Shown: positions 32,299-43,471 of the stretch, in pieces | How positions within the stretch are numbered: the stretch's first letter is position 1 | Layout of the letters: each line of letters starts with the position of its first letter | DNA from: Bremia lactucae | Lineage: Eukaryota > Oomycota > Peronosporomycetes > Peronosporales > Peronosporaceae | Length of the DNA stretch: 64,000 nt | Reading direction: 5' to 3' | NCBI RefSeq assembly: GCF_004359215.1 | Contig: NC_090611.1 | Span: 69,856-133,855 of the forward strand | Translations under genes and position numbers: made by a program | The notes under the pieces: model-generated | What the model saw: the letters and a program-made list of their open reading frames with translations, nothing else | Databases searched by the model: none | Told to the model about the DNA's origin: nothing

Positions 32299-33013
32299 TA
32301 ATGCTCAATTGGTCAACAAAGACCACTATGCCAGTGTTATCGGCCGAATATTTCGATAAACCGAAAACAAATTCCATACTAATGGACTCCTAACACCCTA
32401 TGGGTACGGACAGACTTGCTAGTGGCGCAGCAGAATGCGCCGAGGATCTAACCCGTTGGCAAGTTTTCGCATGTGTGAACGCATGTGCTGACCTATTTTT
32501 AAAGTTTGGGCCACCAATAAATCTGGCTTACAGAGCCGTAGGTCTTTTCTCCACCGAGACGACCGCCGAGGACAGTATCGTGTGCCTCATAGAGGATTCG
32601 GTACTTCAAATCCTCATCATGAGGAACAACAGAGAATCCGTAGCGTCCGTTCATTAAAGCAACAGGTCGTTATCTGTAGAAAATCGATGTAACCTCACAC
32701 GGAAACGTGCTGACAATTTAGACCCGAGTCAGTGCTCTTAAGATTTCGTAGCAGATTTACACACTGTTCATCCTCGGCGTAAGCCGAACGGATTAATTCA
32801 GTATAAGGCGACAATATAATTGTTCAATGAGAGAGCTCATAACCCAGCCAGCGAAATAACGCGTTGGCCAAAGCAATCTGCTTTCTAGTCTTATTTTTCA
32901 CCACGAAGTTGTATTCGGCGAAAAAGGATATCCATCAGGTCATTCTCTGTGAGAGATGGGACGACTTAGTCGCATTGTGTAATGACGATTGATCTGTATA
33001 TATCACAAACGGC

Positions 33014-34310
33014 TTAGAGCCGAGCAGATGAACTCTGAATTTGACGATAGCATACTTCACAGCAAGTAACTCTTTGCCAAGAACTGGTTACTTCTTTCCC
33101 CAGCTTCAAGATGTCTAGATGCGAACGCAATAGCACGTCCATGCCCATCAGCATCTGCTCGTAGCAGAGCACTGTCAATGGCAAAATTTGATGCGTGACA
33201 GACGACACTGAAAGGCCAATTTGAATTTGGTAGTGCCAGGATCGAGGCGTGGATAAGACTATCTTTAACTTCTTGAAAAGCATTATATTCTGTTCTAGTC
33301 CAGCGCCATTATGTATTCTTTTTAAGGAGGTTAAATAATGGTCTAGCCACATCAGCATAATTTTTGCTATATTTGTGTAAATAATTGGTGAGACACAATC
33401 ACTTACGCAAATCCTTTTGGTTTTTAGAAACCAGCCAACCTACAATGGCTTATACCTTAGCGGGGTCCGCTCTAAGGCTTCGCTTCCCAATGAAGCGCGC
33501 TAAGAAAAGAAATTCTTCTGCGCCAAAAATGCATTAATATGCATTGATTAACATGCAGTTTATTTGTGCGCACACACTCGAGCACTGCTCGCAAATGGTC
33601 TAAATGGCTTACCATATCCGATCGACCCTCCGCACGACTATGGACAATAACGTCCACAAATTAAGTCTGTGCATAACCTCGATGAGGGTGGAACAGTTGC
33701 GTCACTAGACGATTAAATGTTGCCGGGCGCTGGAAAGCCCTTTGTGGCACAACCAAGCACTCCCATAGCATTCCGCTTGAGGTGCTAACCGCTGTGATCC
33801 GAATATCGCTAGCTCGCATGAGCAGTTGGTAGTAACCATCGACGAAGTCAAGTGCACTGAACATTGTACATTCCACCATATTGTTCCAAAGATAATCCTT
33901 TCTAGGAATGGGGTTTTGTGCTGGTATAGTGCCAGCATTATACTTAATTTAAGCATGTACAATGCTCCATTTACCATTCGGCTTTTTGACACAAAATGTC
34001 GGTGTCGAATAGGAAATTGCTCTCTCGTACCATTTTTGCCTCGTGTTTAGCACGGAAAAAATCGTCAATGACTTTACACTGCCCTTGATATAGGTCACTG
34101 TCGTGTGACACATTATTTGGTTCCCGGAACCAAGTCGATTTCATGACAGACTTTTCCATCCGGGCGTAAAACAGATGGTGGTTGGTACATACCACATCTT
34201 GGAATTTCTGAATCAGGGAATAAATGGATCCATAGGAATTTAAGGATCGATGACCCACTCCGCGCACTAAGAGCAGCGTTTGTGTCATCCAGGATAGCTT
34301 CGTCCATAGG
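33014..34310 (-). pseudogene. Reverse transcriptase and RNase H of element E5
   Basis: Pieces in order on the minus strand: KVCHEIDLVPGTK (34150), FSALDFVDGYYQLLMRASDI (33860, RT block with catalytic Asp), VVPQRAFQRPATFNRLVTQLF, then DVIVHSRAEGRSDMVSHLDHLRAVLE, where the YFDD motif is lost. RNase H traces lie at 33358-33014. Multiple stops make it inactive. Confidence 0.75.
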
Positions 34311-34760
34311 TGACGATGAGTTTAACTCTATCGTTGGTCGAATACCACCATATCAGATAAGTCGCCAGCCTTTAAGGTTCAGCCGGACTCATCAATAGAA
34401 TTCCGTCTAGCTCTGATAGAGCATGTAACGAAGAGATTGCCGCAAGGCTGACTTCTCCCTCACTGTTACCAGTTTCACCATTAAGAAGCGTATGTGATTG
34501 CTCACTCGTATCATTTTGTGAGGGTATAAACGCTTCGCGCTTCCACTGTCTTGGAGTAGAGACAATACGCCTCTTAGAGGCCGGGACATTCACGTCCCCG
34601 GGTTTTCCAGCCTGTATTGGTTCTATACAAGACATGGTGTCTAATTTGACATCCGACAAGGAGCTAGGTAACTCAAGTTCCTTATCCAGCGAACGTTTAC
34701 GTGTCGCTTCACGTGCATTTGAAGTATTTGACCCAAAATGCCCTGACGAACCGTCAATAG

Positions 34761-34990
34761 TGCCACTACTGACATTCCACCTTGGCCGACCATACTCGGT
34801 GGTCTTAGACGTGCCACTCCACTTATATCAGGGATATTGCACCCTCGAGGTCCTGGCGAACCACCAACAGTGTCACTACTGACACTCAGTACAATGCCAC
34901 CTCGGCCGACCATACTCGGTGGACTTAGACGTGCCACTCCACGTATCTCAGGTATATTGCACCCTTGATGATTTGGCCTTAGGCCAACAA
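34761..34990. repeat. Tandem duplication between protease and RT of E5
   Basis: CATACTCGGT is found at 34791 and 34911, exactly 120 bp apart, each within a longer repeat unit (GGCCGACCATACTCGGTGG then CTTAGACGTGCCACTCCAC). The unit encodes a Pro/Gly-rich repeat on the minus strand (PPSMVGRGG / PPSMVGQGG). Confidence 0.75.
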
Positions 34991-35016
34991 TGCTTTCTGC
35001 ATTCAGTGAATCGTTA

Positions 35017-36684
35017 TTACAACGAGTGTCCACTTCTTTCTGCTGAGTCGGGCTCAGAATTAATGTTTTCAACATTGGAGTTTATTAGCTCAGACATTAT
35101 TATGTCTAAAATATTGCAAGACTCAGTCAATGATTCGCGCCAATAGCGCTTTTGTTGCCTAGCAAAGGTGGGTTCATGATTCTTCAAAACTTTGCTAGGA
35201 ACATTGCGCGTGGCGCTTAAGGTCTTAGACCTCCAATCAATCCATGGCTCTTGGCGTTCAAGCCAGGCCATACAACGGATAAGATCATATATCGAATCCA
35301 AATCAAGAACAAGACAGCAATTCATACCGTCAAAGTCCTGAACCTTTATGCCTTAGTTCAATGGAACCTTAGAGACAGTGACGCGAGTCCCAGTCGCTAA
35401 GCAAACAGTGATTGTATCACTTTCACGCGCTTTAAACGCCTCAACGTTTGTTGACTTCCTTCGATGGAAAGACGTCGAGCATCATTGCAAGACGCTCCTG
35501 AGTCAATTAAAATTGACCATGGCCTATTAAAGCCCTTCACAGTTGCTTGAGCAACTAGCAAGCCAGGCATTTACTCACACCCCGTGCCATTACGCACCAA
35601 GCTAATTGGGGCTAGGTCCTGTTTACTCTCACCTCGTATAGGTTTGACAGAGCCTAGGTCTTCCTCAATAGGGCGCCCCGCACCTACTGGGTATCGACGT
35701 CTTCCCGCACCGTACCATATTTCTAGTATTGGTCGGAATTGGTGCTCTTTCGAGCTTTGCGCGTATTTCGTAGGGAACGGACCGGACGTAAGTGTTTCGT
35801 GCTTCCGCATATATAACATCTATGGATGGTCTTATGCTATTCCACAGCTTGAGAGGCCTCTTCTCCTTCCTCAAACGAGGCTTATATCCATGAGTTCCGG
35901 TCTATTAGACGGTACCCATGTGATCAAAGAGCTTGTTCGGTAAACAGGCAAGCTAACACGAGCAGACTTAAAGTTGAACTCAGCGCATAGCGCTTTAGCA
36001 ACTGCTTCTTCGATAGTAGCAGGATGAGATTGGAATAATTCCGTCTGGGCAACGCTCCCATAAAGATTATTACAGCAATTGCTTCTTGCACCGGGTTTTG
36101 ATGCATTGATGCAATGAGGGTTCTCAACTCGTGGACAAAGTCCCAGGGTTTGTTTACCCTGTCGAGTCGCTAGGAGCCATGCTCGCATGCGAATAGCCTG
36201 ATCAGGCGGTGCAAGTATGCTGGTCGTTTGCTGTTTCAGCGAATCTCATGAGGGAAAAGCGTCGTTTATGGACGTACTGCTCGGTAGTGCCCACCCCATT
36301 GCTCTACCTCCGAGTTTGGAAATGGCCATTGCTACCTTTTTTTGTTCTGTTAAGAACAAAGCGGAGTCAATGGACATCTCCACCTGCTTAATCCACAAAG
36401 GGAGGTTTCCCCCCTCTTTTGCCTCAAAGTACATTAACAACTAGAGGGCGAGCCCTCGGTTCTAAATCAGGTACAGAGATGTACCGGGTTGGCATAGATG
36501 CCGCTAAGTGGTCCTGTACCTGACAGATCAGGGAGGCTTCGGATCGCATGAAGGCTTCAAGCCTTGCATGCAGGACCTCTGGTTCGTGGGAGATAATAAA
36601 TTCCACGTGTTCAATCACCAATAAGGATTTGAGCTTGTCATTAGCGGCGCGTTGCGCTTCTGACAGTTCTGGAACCTCTTCCAT
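35017..36684 (-). pseudogene. gag and protease of element E5
   Basis: gag frames are 36684-36424, 36440-36246 (PLWIKQVEMSIDSALF, VAMAISKLGGRAMGWAL: retrotransposon gag core) and 36188-35871. The protease lies at about 35540-35230 (SILIDSGASCN active site, then MAWLERQEPWIDWRSKTL). Frames are split by stops and shifts. Order and strand agree with E5 pol. Confidence 0.7.
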
Positions 36685-36744
36685 TTTTGTGACGTTTAAG
36701 TCTTGTAAAGACTCAGGCGTGGATTGACTACGAGTGCTACAAGG

Positions 36745-36920
36745 TGTAGCGGAGCTTCCTCGCTCCTAAAGATAGAGGAAGACTTTTAGACACTGAGAGC
36801 CTCTTAGTTCTATTGAAGTAATGGGTTTTACAACTCATGGAGTTGAACAAACTATTAGACCTTATGAATTTTAGTTCAAGGAATTCAGGGGTTCGTAGAA
36901 TTAAGTGCCCAAGAGTACAA
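36745..36920 (-). repeat. 5' LTR of element E5, truncated
   Basis: About 175 bp match the distal part of the 29703-30185 LTR (TGTAGCGGAGC at the gag side, GGGGTTCGTAGAA near 36888). The outer part is missing and E4 RT sequence starts right after, so a deletion removed the junction. Confidence 0.6.
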
Positions 36921-36924
36921 GATA

Positions 36925-37360
36925 TTCCGTTCGGATAAGTAGGCACCCAAGCGGTGTGGCTAGTCATGCCACAGGGGCTAAGTAATGTACTGCGATAATT
37001 AACAGATGTGTTACCAATCTGTTGAGATCGATGTGGGATTTTGCACCGAGCTATTTTGATGACGTCTTCATTCAAGCAGAGCCATGAACGGAAAGCCGGA
37101 CGTTGAAGTTCATCGTACCCACGTCCGAAAGTTTCTTTCACTTATGCGTAAGCTCGAGTTGTATGCAGATCTCAAGAAGTGTATATTCGCTGCAAGCGAA
37201 ATACCACTTCTTGGGTGCGTCGTGGGTAAACACGGTGTACGCTCGGATCCAGAAAAAATAATAAAGGCGATCCCCGATTGACCTGTGGCAGTCGATGGAA
37301 ACGGATTTAGAAAGTTCCTCGGTTTAGCGTACCTGCACAAGTACTCCCACAATTATGCCG
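36925..37360 (+). pseudogene. Reverse transcriptase fragment of element E4
   Basis: Plus-strand frames contain YFDD-like TELF..DDVF sequence near 37050, then VHRTHVRKFLSLMRKLELYADLKKCIFAASEIPLLG (37110-37210), SDPEKIIKAIPD and FRKFLGLAYLHKYSHNYAE. It continues E4 after the E5 insertion. RNase H and integrase of E4 are absent, so a deletion joins RT to the antisense-ORF region. Confidence 0.75.
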
Positions 37361-37419
37361 AATGACAGCTTTCAAATAAAAGCGGGTGTGATCCATGTTA
37401 CGAGGTTGATTCATGTTCG

Positions 37420-38727
37420 TCAAACGAAGCGAACCGCATCTTCCCTCCCATCCATTGATGGATTCAGGTGGTGAGAAGTGCTTTCTTGTTGAAAGTTTCT
37501 TGAAACAACCTTGAGGCAAAGGGGGTTCGAACGAGCTATCTCGTTCGTTGGCGAGGGTAACCACCCCTGCATGATAGTTGAGAACCTCGTTTTCCAGTTA
37601 TGTTGGACGTTCCGGGTCTCGTCTCGCAGCACGACGAGTCCCATCCTGCTCGGAAGAATGTCCATCGGAGAACGAGCGCTCTTCTCGCTCGTAAAAGGAT
37701 TTGACGTTCTCAATCCCACGACGCATCTCATAAGAGATGATCGTCCTCCAATCAGGATCTTTGACGGGATATGTTTCCTTAGGGGCAAGTCCTGCACCCT
37801 GAAAACAGCATAGGCATAAGTCCCCCACGAGAGGCAAATCGGTGCAACTTATAGCATGCACCGACTACGGTCCGTTTCTCGAACTGTTCACGGAAAGCAT
37901 TTGGCCTGTCAAGCCAGACCTCACGGCCTTTTTGTACATTCTGTACAAAGGCTGTCCAAGCTTGGAACAAAGGTTTGACATATGCCGGAAAAAGGCATCG
38001 ATGAAGATTTCCGTCTCATCCTCACCAGGCTTGTGAAGCCTGGATGAGTCGAATTGCGGAATATGATATGGATCGTTAGTCAAACTAGATCAACGAATGA
38101 GGTTATCCTAAGAGGGCAACCAAGACCTCTTTTCAGGAGCGAACCGCAACGTATTGCGATCCCTCTCCTCTTGGTTCATGTTAACGTTATCGTTAATTTG
38201 GCCTTTAGAGCGATCCTTAAAATCGTTTTTTTCCTGGTGATGCAAACTTGCACCACCACCAGCACTCTTCCCTTCGCGACCACTTAGTTCCTGATGACGC
38301 ATACTTACGTCAACAGAGTTGTTATCACCCACGGAGTCATCTGACGATGACTCCCTACCAAAGAGGTCCGACGACCCGAACAACCTCATCGTCACCTCTC
38401 TGGTTATCACGATAGAACCCAAAGGTTTAACGTACTCGGCCACGGGTGATCCGGCGGCCTTTTCAGTAGCGACTGAGTCGGGCGATGCCGGTGACTTGGT
38501 CCAGTCACCTTTAATTGGTGTAGCAGGTGACTTGTCACCGTCACTTGCCATGTCATCAACAGATGACATGTTCCAGTCACCTACACTGGGAGTGGGAGTT
38601 GACGTATTGCCCGCAAAAGACGCATTATCGACTACTTAAAATTTGCACTACCAACAACTGCACTGATCCGTGCAGCTGCCAGCTTTGCGGCCTCATGGCC
38701 CACGCAGAAAGACTTGTTAGTCGCCAT
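37420..38727 (-). pseudogene. Antisense ORF of element E4 (longest copy)
   Basis: It starts at ATG 38727, 145 bp inside the E4 3' LTR, antisense to E4 RT. MATNKSFCVGHEAAKLAAAR is followed by a frameshift near 38635, then an open frame to 38108 (SPATPIKGDWTKSPASPDSV, SSDDSVGDNNSVDVSMRHQE, NDNVNMNQEERDRNTLRF). Collinear but shifted frames continue through 38083-37865 (NDPYHIPQFDSSRLHKPGED, FFRHMSNLCSKLGQPLYRMY) and 37861-37598 (RTIISYEMRRGIENVKSFYE). The original protein would have had over 400 residues: acidic N-half, basic/aromatic C-half, no membrane segment. The N-terminus and the NVNMN block match E3. Confidence 0.6.
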
Positions 38728-38871
38728 CTTGATTTTGGTCAAAATCAATGAATGAAAATTAAAACAATATTTGTGTTGAAACCAATAATGTAAAACTACA
38801 GGGAAATACATAATATTATTTCTTGTCACCCAACATCAGTCACTATATTGACTGTTGGTTAAGAAGGGGGG

Positions 38872-39364
38872 TGTAACGGGGTGTCCCGTTACATAAGTAT
38901 TATTTCCTATAAGAGGAATAACGATTATTATTTCCTATTAGAGGAAACAAACGAAGAAGTACAAAGTTATTATTCCTTATTAATTCTGACTCAAATAGTT
39001 CCAATAATACCCAATTTTGTAGTATTGATGAAATTACACATTACCTGTATTGATTGGTTGATTTAAGTCTATATCAAACTCACCATCGTTACAAGACACG
39101 ATTGTGCGGTGCGCAAGGAGGCGCCATACTTACTCAAATGCCATTATAATAAATTCGGTAGATCGTTGCGTAGAAAACTAAATTTATTAATACAGTTTTA
39201 CTTTTTCCTAATTCTAATTCTTTGAATTATCTTTGGTAGCTAAAGCCCCTTAGCTACTTAGAAACCTTCTTCTGTACCCTTGAGTCTATGAAGTTTCGAG
39301 GCACCTACCCTGCACTGTAATCAGCGTAAGGTTTATTAGTACTAGTGAAGGGGGCCCCGTTACA
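38872..39364 (+). repeat. 3' LTR of gypsy element E4 (493 bp)
   Basis: A purine tract (TTAAGAAGGGGGG) precedes TGTAACGGG, GTGT, CCCGTTACA: a perfect 9-bp inverted repeat at the LTR tip (38872-38893). The end is GGGGGCCCCGTTACA. It is homologous to 27565-28068. Confidence 0.85.
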
Positions 39365-39399
39365 CATGCCAAATATGTTGGGTCTCTTTCATAGATAAC

Positions 39400-41051
39400 T
39401 TCAAAAGAATTCTTTGTAGGAAAGAGCTGCGCATGAGACTCGGTTTGTAATACATACCGTAGTAGTCATCGCCTTTGCACACCATTTTTTTCTCCACCTT
39501 CATGTGGAAAATCATTCCCTTTTGCACGTTCCGCAACCGTGCGATTCATTCTCTCTGCCAATTTAATTCCTGTGAGTACGGCACAATTGTTTGGTGGATA
39601 ATCAGCTTTTTTGCAAATTTTCCGATCCATTATTTGTCCTAATGTACTTTATAGTAAAGTCCATTTGATTCTCCATACGTGCCTTGTTTTCAGTAAATCT
39701 GCCCCCCGCTTCTGACTTGTAACTGTAAAGTAAGCCAATGTATAACACAAAACAATCGTCGATAAACGTAACAATATACCTTGCTCCACCTCGTGATTTC
39801 GTTTCTATTGGTCCCATTACATCGCTATGTATAACTTGAAGTGGAACTGTCTTCTTCACTCCTCCATATGTTGACTTCGTAAGTGGCTCACCATGCATCC
39901 TTCACATAACCCCCCCCCCCTCCATCTTTGCCGATATTACGAGTGCCATATACTCAAAACCATTCATGCGTTTATGTAGAGTCTTCATCTTGTTCATTGG
40001 TTGATGAACAAGTCGATCATGCCAGATGTTTTAAGTCCACCTTTGAACCATATCCAATTTATGTGCATAATCTTGCTGATTCGTCTGGTTGGCAATTCAT
40101 TATGTTAATCGTTCCACATTTTAACACAGTAGTCACCACTTCGCCACCATTCTTGATAACACATATATCCTTAGCGAACGTCACTTATAAAGCACGCTAG
40201 GACAACTCTGGAATTGATAGCAATCGTAGATCCAGATCAGCTACGAATAAATCGTCTTCCATTCGGATTCGAACCTTGCTCTTCAGTATCGCACGTGCTC
40301 CAACCCCCATCACCAGCACGTTGCTGCTATTTGCAACTGCAATTGCTATCGGGTCATTTATTTTTCTTAATTCCGAAAATTTGTCTTCGTATGTCTACTT
40401 GCTCCACTACCCAAAAGCCATTCGTTAGAACCTCGGTTTGATGTTGTAAACGCTTGCTCTTTGTTCTTTTTTTCTCTTCGCGTAGTTCCGCTCCTACATT
40501 CGTGCTTCTTGTGACAGACCTTGTTGCATAGTAAACATTTTTCTGCAAACTTACGTTGGTGGTCCTTGCGTCTTGACGCGTAAGTTGACCGTGGACCAAT
40601 TTATTGCTCTCTTTTCTTGCTATGTATTCATACTAGCGATGAAGCGTCTCCTTGACTTTTTATAAATTGATCCCGTTCATGTTCTCAGCGATCTTGTCAA
40701 TCTGGTCATAGTCTTCAGAATGACTTGCAAACAGGATTACCAGCTGTTCATGCATTAATGTTCCGTCGCTTGCATCGACATACAAAGCGCATCAATTTCT
40801 GGAAATGCTCCAAGATGTTACCATGCTTGGGTAACTTAAACTCATTCAACTGACGTCGCAATTGAACCCATTTTGGACACATCGTCGAAGAAAAAAATCT
40901 TTAGGACCCCCCATGCCTCCGCCATTGACGAGGCATTCGTACCATCGACTGTAAGCTTGGGCTTATCATTGTCGCCACGATTGCAAAGGCCATCATCACG
41001 TTGACTTTCCAAGTCGATGACAGTTGCGTCTCTTTCTCTTAGGGCCTTCAT
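39400..41051 (-). pseudogene. Ty1/copia retrotransposon remnant E6 (gag, integrase)
   Basis: The frame 39898-39602 is a copia integrase core: LQVIHSDVMGPIETKSRGGA then RYIVTFIDDCF and FTIKYIRTNNGSENL; IKLAERMNRTVAERA follows near 39550 in a shifted frame. Upstream a zinc knuckle of CX2CX4HX4C type (CLLCNKVCHKKHEC, near 40530) and gag-like frames to 41051 appear. Stops throughout. RT is absent at the low-coordinate end, where the E4 LTR abuts. Confidence 0.7.
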
Positions 41052-41189
41052 CTCATCGATGTACTTTTTTCCCCACCTTTATTCGTGCGTTCCCACACGA
41101 GGTTATTATCTTCGCGGAGTATATCGTACGACTCGCCCGTACTTGGGCTTAGAACCAGTTGATTATAGAAAGAGTAACGTGAAAAGAAA

Positions 41190-41460
41190 CATAATTAGGT
41201 CCTTAGTTCGCAATTCTGTGGTACCTGTAACCCCTAGCATTCTTGATCCTTCTTAGTGACTTCTGAGTGACGTCAGCGCTTAAACATTTCCAATAGAAAG
41301 CATTTGACCGTCTTTTATCACGTGCAGTGAGGTAGCTGGTGGGCGTTTAAGGCGACCTCACCCAGCAAAATTCTACTTTTGAACAAGTGACGGATGCGGT
41401 TGCCCGTCTTCTCGTGCGCATTGTATACTAGGAAGTAAGTTTAATACTAATGCATATTTG
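41190..41460. repeat. Copia-type LTR segment next to E6
   Basis: It lies where the 5' LTR of minus-strand E6 is expected. Parts recur at 27455-27535 and 1595-1730, in collinear order. Exact termini not resolved. Confidence 0.5.
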
Positions 41461-42059
41461 GAAGCTGGTATAGCCACACACACCTTTTGGTGTCATCACA
41501 TCCCCTTTACGTATGTTTGCTGTTATAAAACAAGACAACAGATCAATGAGAGCGTAAAATATTTGTAATGGTGTAAATTTTTTCACTTTATCGCAAAATC
41601 AATTGAAATTCTTTTAGAATCGTCTTTAGATCCCTATTTTGGCTTTCTTGTACACCACACACCCTAAATTATATTAGTTAATCCATTCCTTGATCACCTG
41701 CCTCTGTGTTTATGAGAGCTGTGTAAGGGCAGCTACTTGTTTGTAACTATAATTCACATTAGAAACCTATATGCAGGCCTTTCCAGCTTCAATAGCCCGA
41801 AAGGCCTGCAAAAAGACTTCCCAGTATATGCGCAATTGCCTTGTAAATAGCAAGATGCTTATTATAACAAAACAATACTTACGAAAGCTGACAAAAACTG
41901 GATAACAAGGAAAATGTAGCTTGCTTGCGCTAACGGAAACTACAAAACAAATGCACTAATATTCGCCTATCAGAAAGGTAAGCAATGCACTTTCACAAAG
42001 ATTAGTTGAAGTGAAGTAATATAAATCCATCGTTCGCTTAATTTCCTAAGACTATATAA
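41461..42059. other. Gene-free AT-rich DNA
   Basis: No supported gene; AGGCCT-TTC...GAAAGGCCT-type inverted sequences near 41776-41816 are the only structure noticed. Confidence 0.4.
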
Positions 42060-42690
42060 CATGCATGCGCAAGAGCGCAGCTCCAAATCTGTCGCCTACT
42101 TCCAACTCAACTTTTCTTGGCTTAACGACCTCATACGACGTAAGAACCAATGGGTCGTGAAGGCACGTCTGGCTAAGTTGATCATGCTAAATTTCACTTT
42201 TGTCGCATCATCATTGATGCGACGTACTTCAATGTCGTCGTTTAACTTGACGAATCATCTTTAAAATGAGGCGCCTTGACTGCTTTATACTTAAAGATTT
42301 CTATCTTTTAGCTTTCGGGTCGACGTGGAAACGTCGGCCCACTTGAAGCATTTAAATGCTGCTGTCTCAACAGTTCCAACTGTGGAGCACCCTGTTCTCG
42401 ACACCTTTACGCGCTGGGAGCTTTGCTGGTGAAGCTAGGCTTCTTTTTCCTGGGCCTCGTCGAGTTCATGTTGTATGAACTCGGCTATAGCCGTATTTTT
42501 TTATCTGTGTTCAGATTGAGCAGCATGGCACCAACGGCTGGCCCGCCTACGGCAGAACTCATGGTTCGATCGCTCTTCAATCAAGGTCACTAATGAGTAA
42601 ATCTTTCACGCGTGCATGATAGCCTTCTTGAGGGGCTTGAAAGCTCCTTCCTTCTTCATCCAACATGTCCATGTTGGATGGAATGAGCGT
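42060..42690 (-). pseudogene. gag N-terminal fragment of element E7
   Basis: The minus strand shows the same gag start region as E4 and E8 (ATGGACATG at about 42671, followed by TTGGATGAAGAAGGAAGG and the CCCTCAAGAAGGCTATC block shared with E4). Internal matches include the conserved gag hairpins (for example near 42420-42436). Only the 5' third of the element remains. Confidence 0.55.
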
Positions 42691-42724
42691 GGGTCATTGA
42701 ACGAACTTCGAAGTGCTACCTGGC

Positions 42725-43211
42725 GTAACGGGGCACAGTTTGCTAGTACTGATAATAGTACTTGTCAGCCTACACTGATTACAGTGAAAGTGGGGCGCCT
42801 CGGCTCCTTTACTTACAAGAGGTGCAGAGGAAGGTATAAAGTAGCTAGGAAGTCCTGGCAACCAAAGGTTAACTCTAAGGCTTTAGAATCGAGAAAAAGT
42901 AAAACTGTATGTATATATTAAATTCCTGCGTAACGATCTTCTATATACGACTGACTTTAATATATCAATAACTAACTATGTATGACGCCTACTTGCGCCA
43001 CAATCGTGTCTTGTAACGATTGGCGGGATTGATTTAAACTTAAATCATCCAATCAATAGAATTGATGTTCCTAATGCGTCAATATTACCAAATTTGGTAA
43101 TATTGGAACTATTAATTCAACATTAATAAAGATAATAATTTTAAATTATTTGTTTAATTTTCTTATTCCTCTTGTAGGAAATAATACTTGTGTAATTGAC
43201 ATCCTTTTTCA
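42725..43211 (-). repeat. 5' LTR of element E7
   Basis: It matches the 8803-9310 LTR in the same orientation (GTAACGGGGCACAG, AGGCTTTAGAATCGAGAAAAAG, CGTAACGATCTTCTAT, CACAATCGTGTCTTGTAACG, TGCGTCAATATTACC). The GCGTAACGGGG boundary is followed toward gag by CAGGTAGCACTTCG, the shared primer-site region. Confidence 0.7.
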
Positions 43212-43471
43212 TTCTTTGTGCTTTTGAATCCAAGTTGATATAAGGCTTATGTATTCTTATTCAGACACCAAATGTCTAACTATTCGAACAGCTAAATTTT
43301 GTGGAATAGATTCCGAGATCTCGCCGGTAATAAGTAGAGCGATAAAGCTGTCCTTCCTTCAAGTAGCAATCACAGGAAGGAAAATGTTATTAAGATGCAA
43401 ACGTGATAAAATGGTCTCTATTAGGAGCATCAGTCTTCCAAAAAAAGATACTCTGGACTTCCGCTCCAAGC

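Noticed and set aside
40250..40275. GGATTCGAACC resembles a tRNA B-box (inverted)
   Set aside because: No matching A-box or cloverleaf can be drawn; it lies in copia gag sequence.
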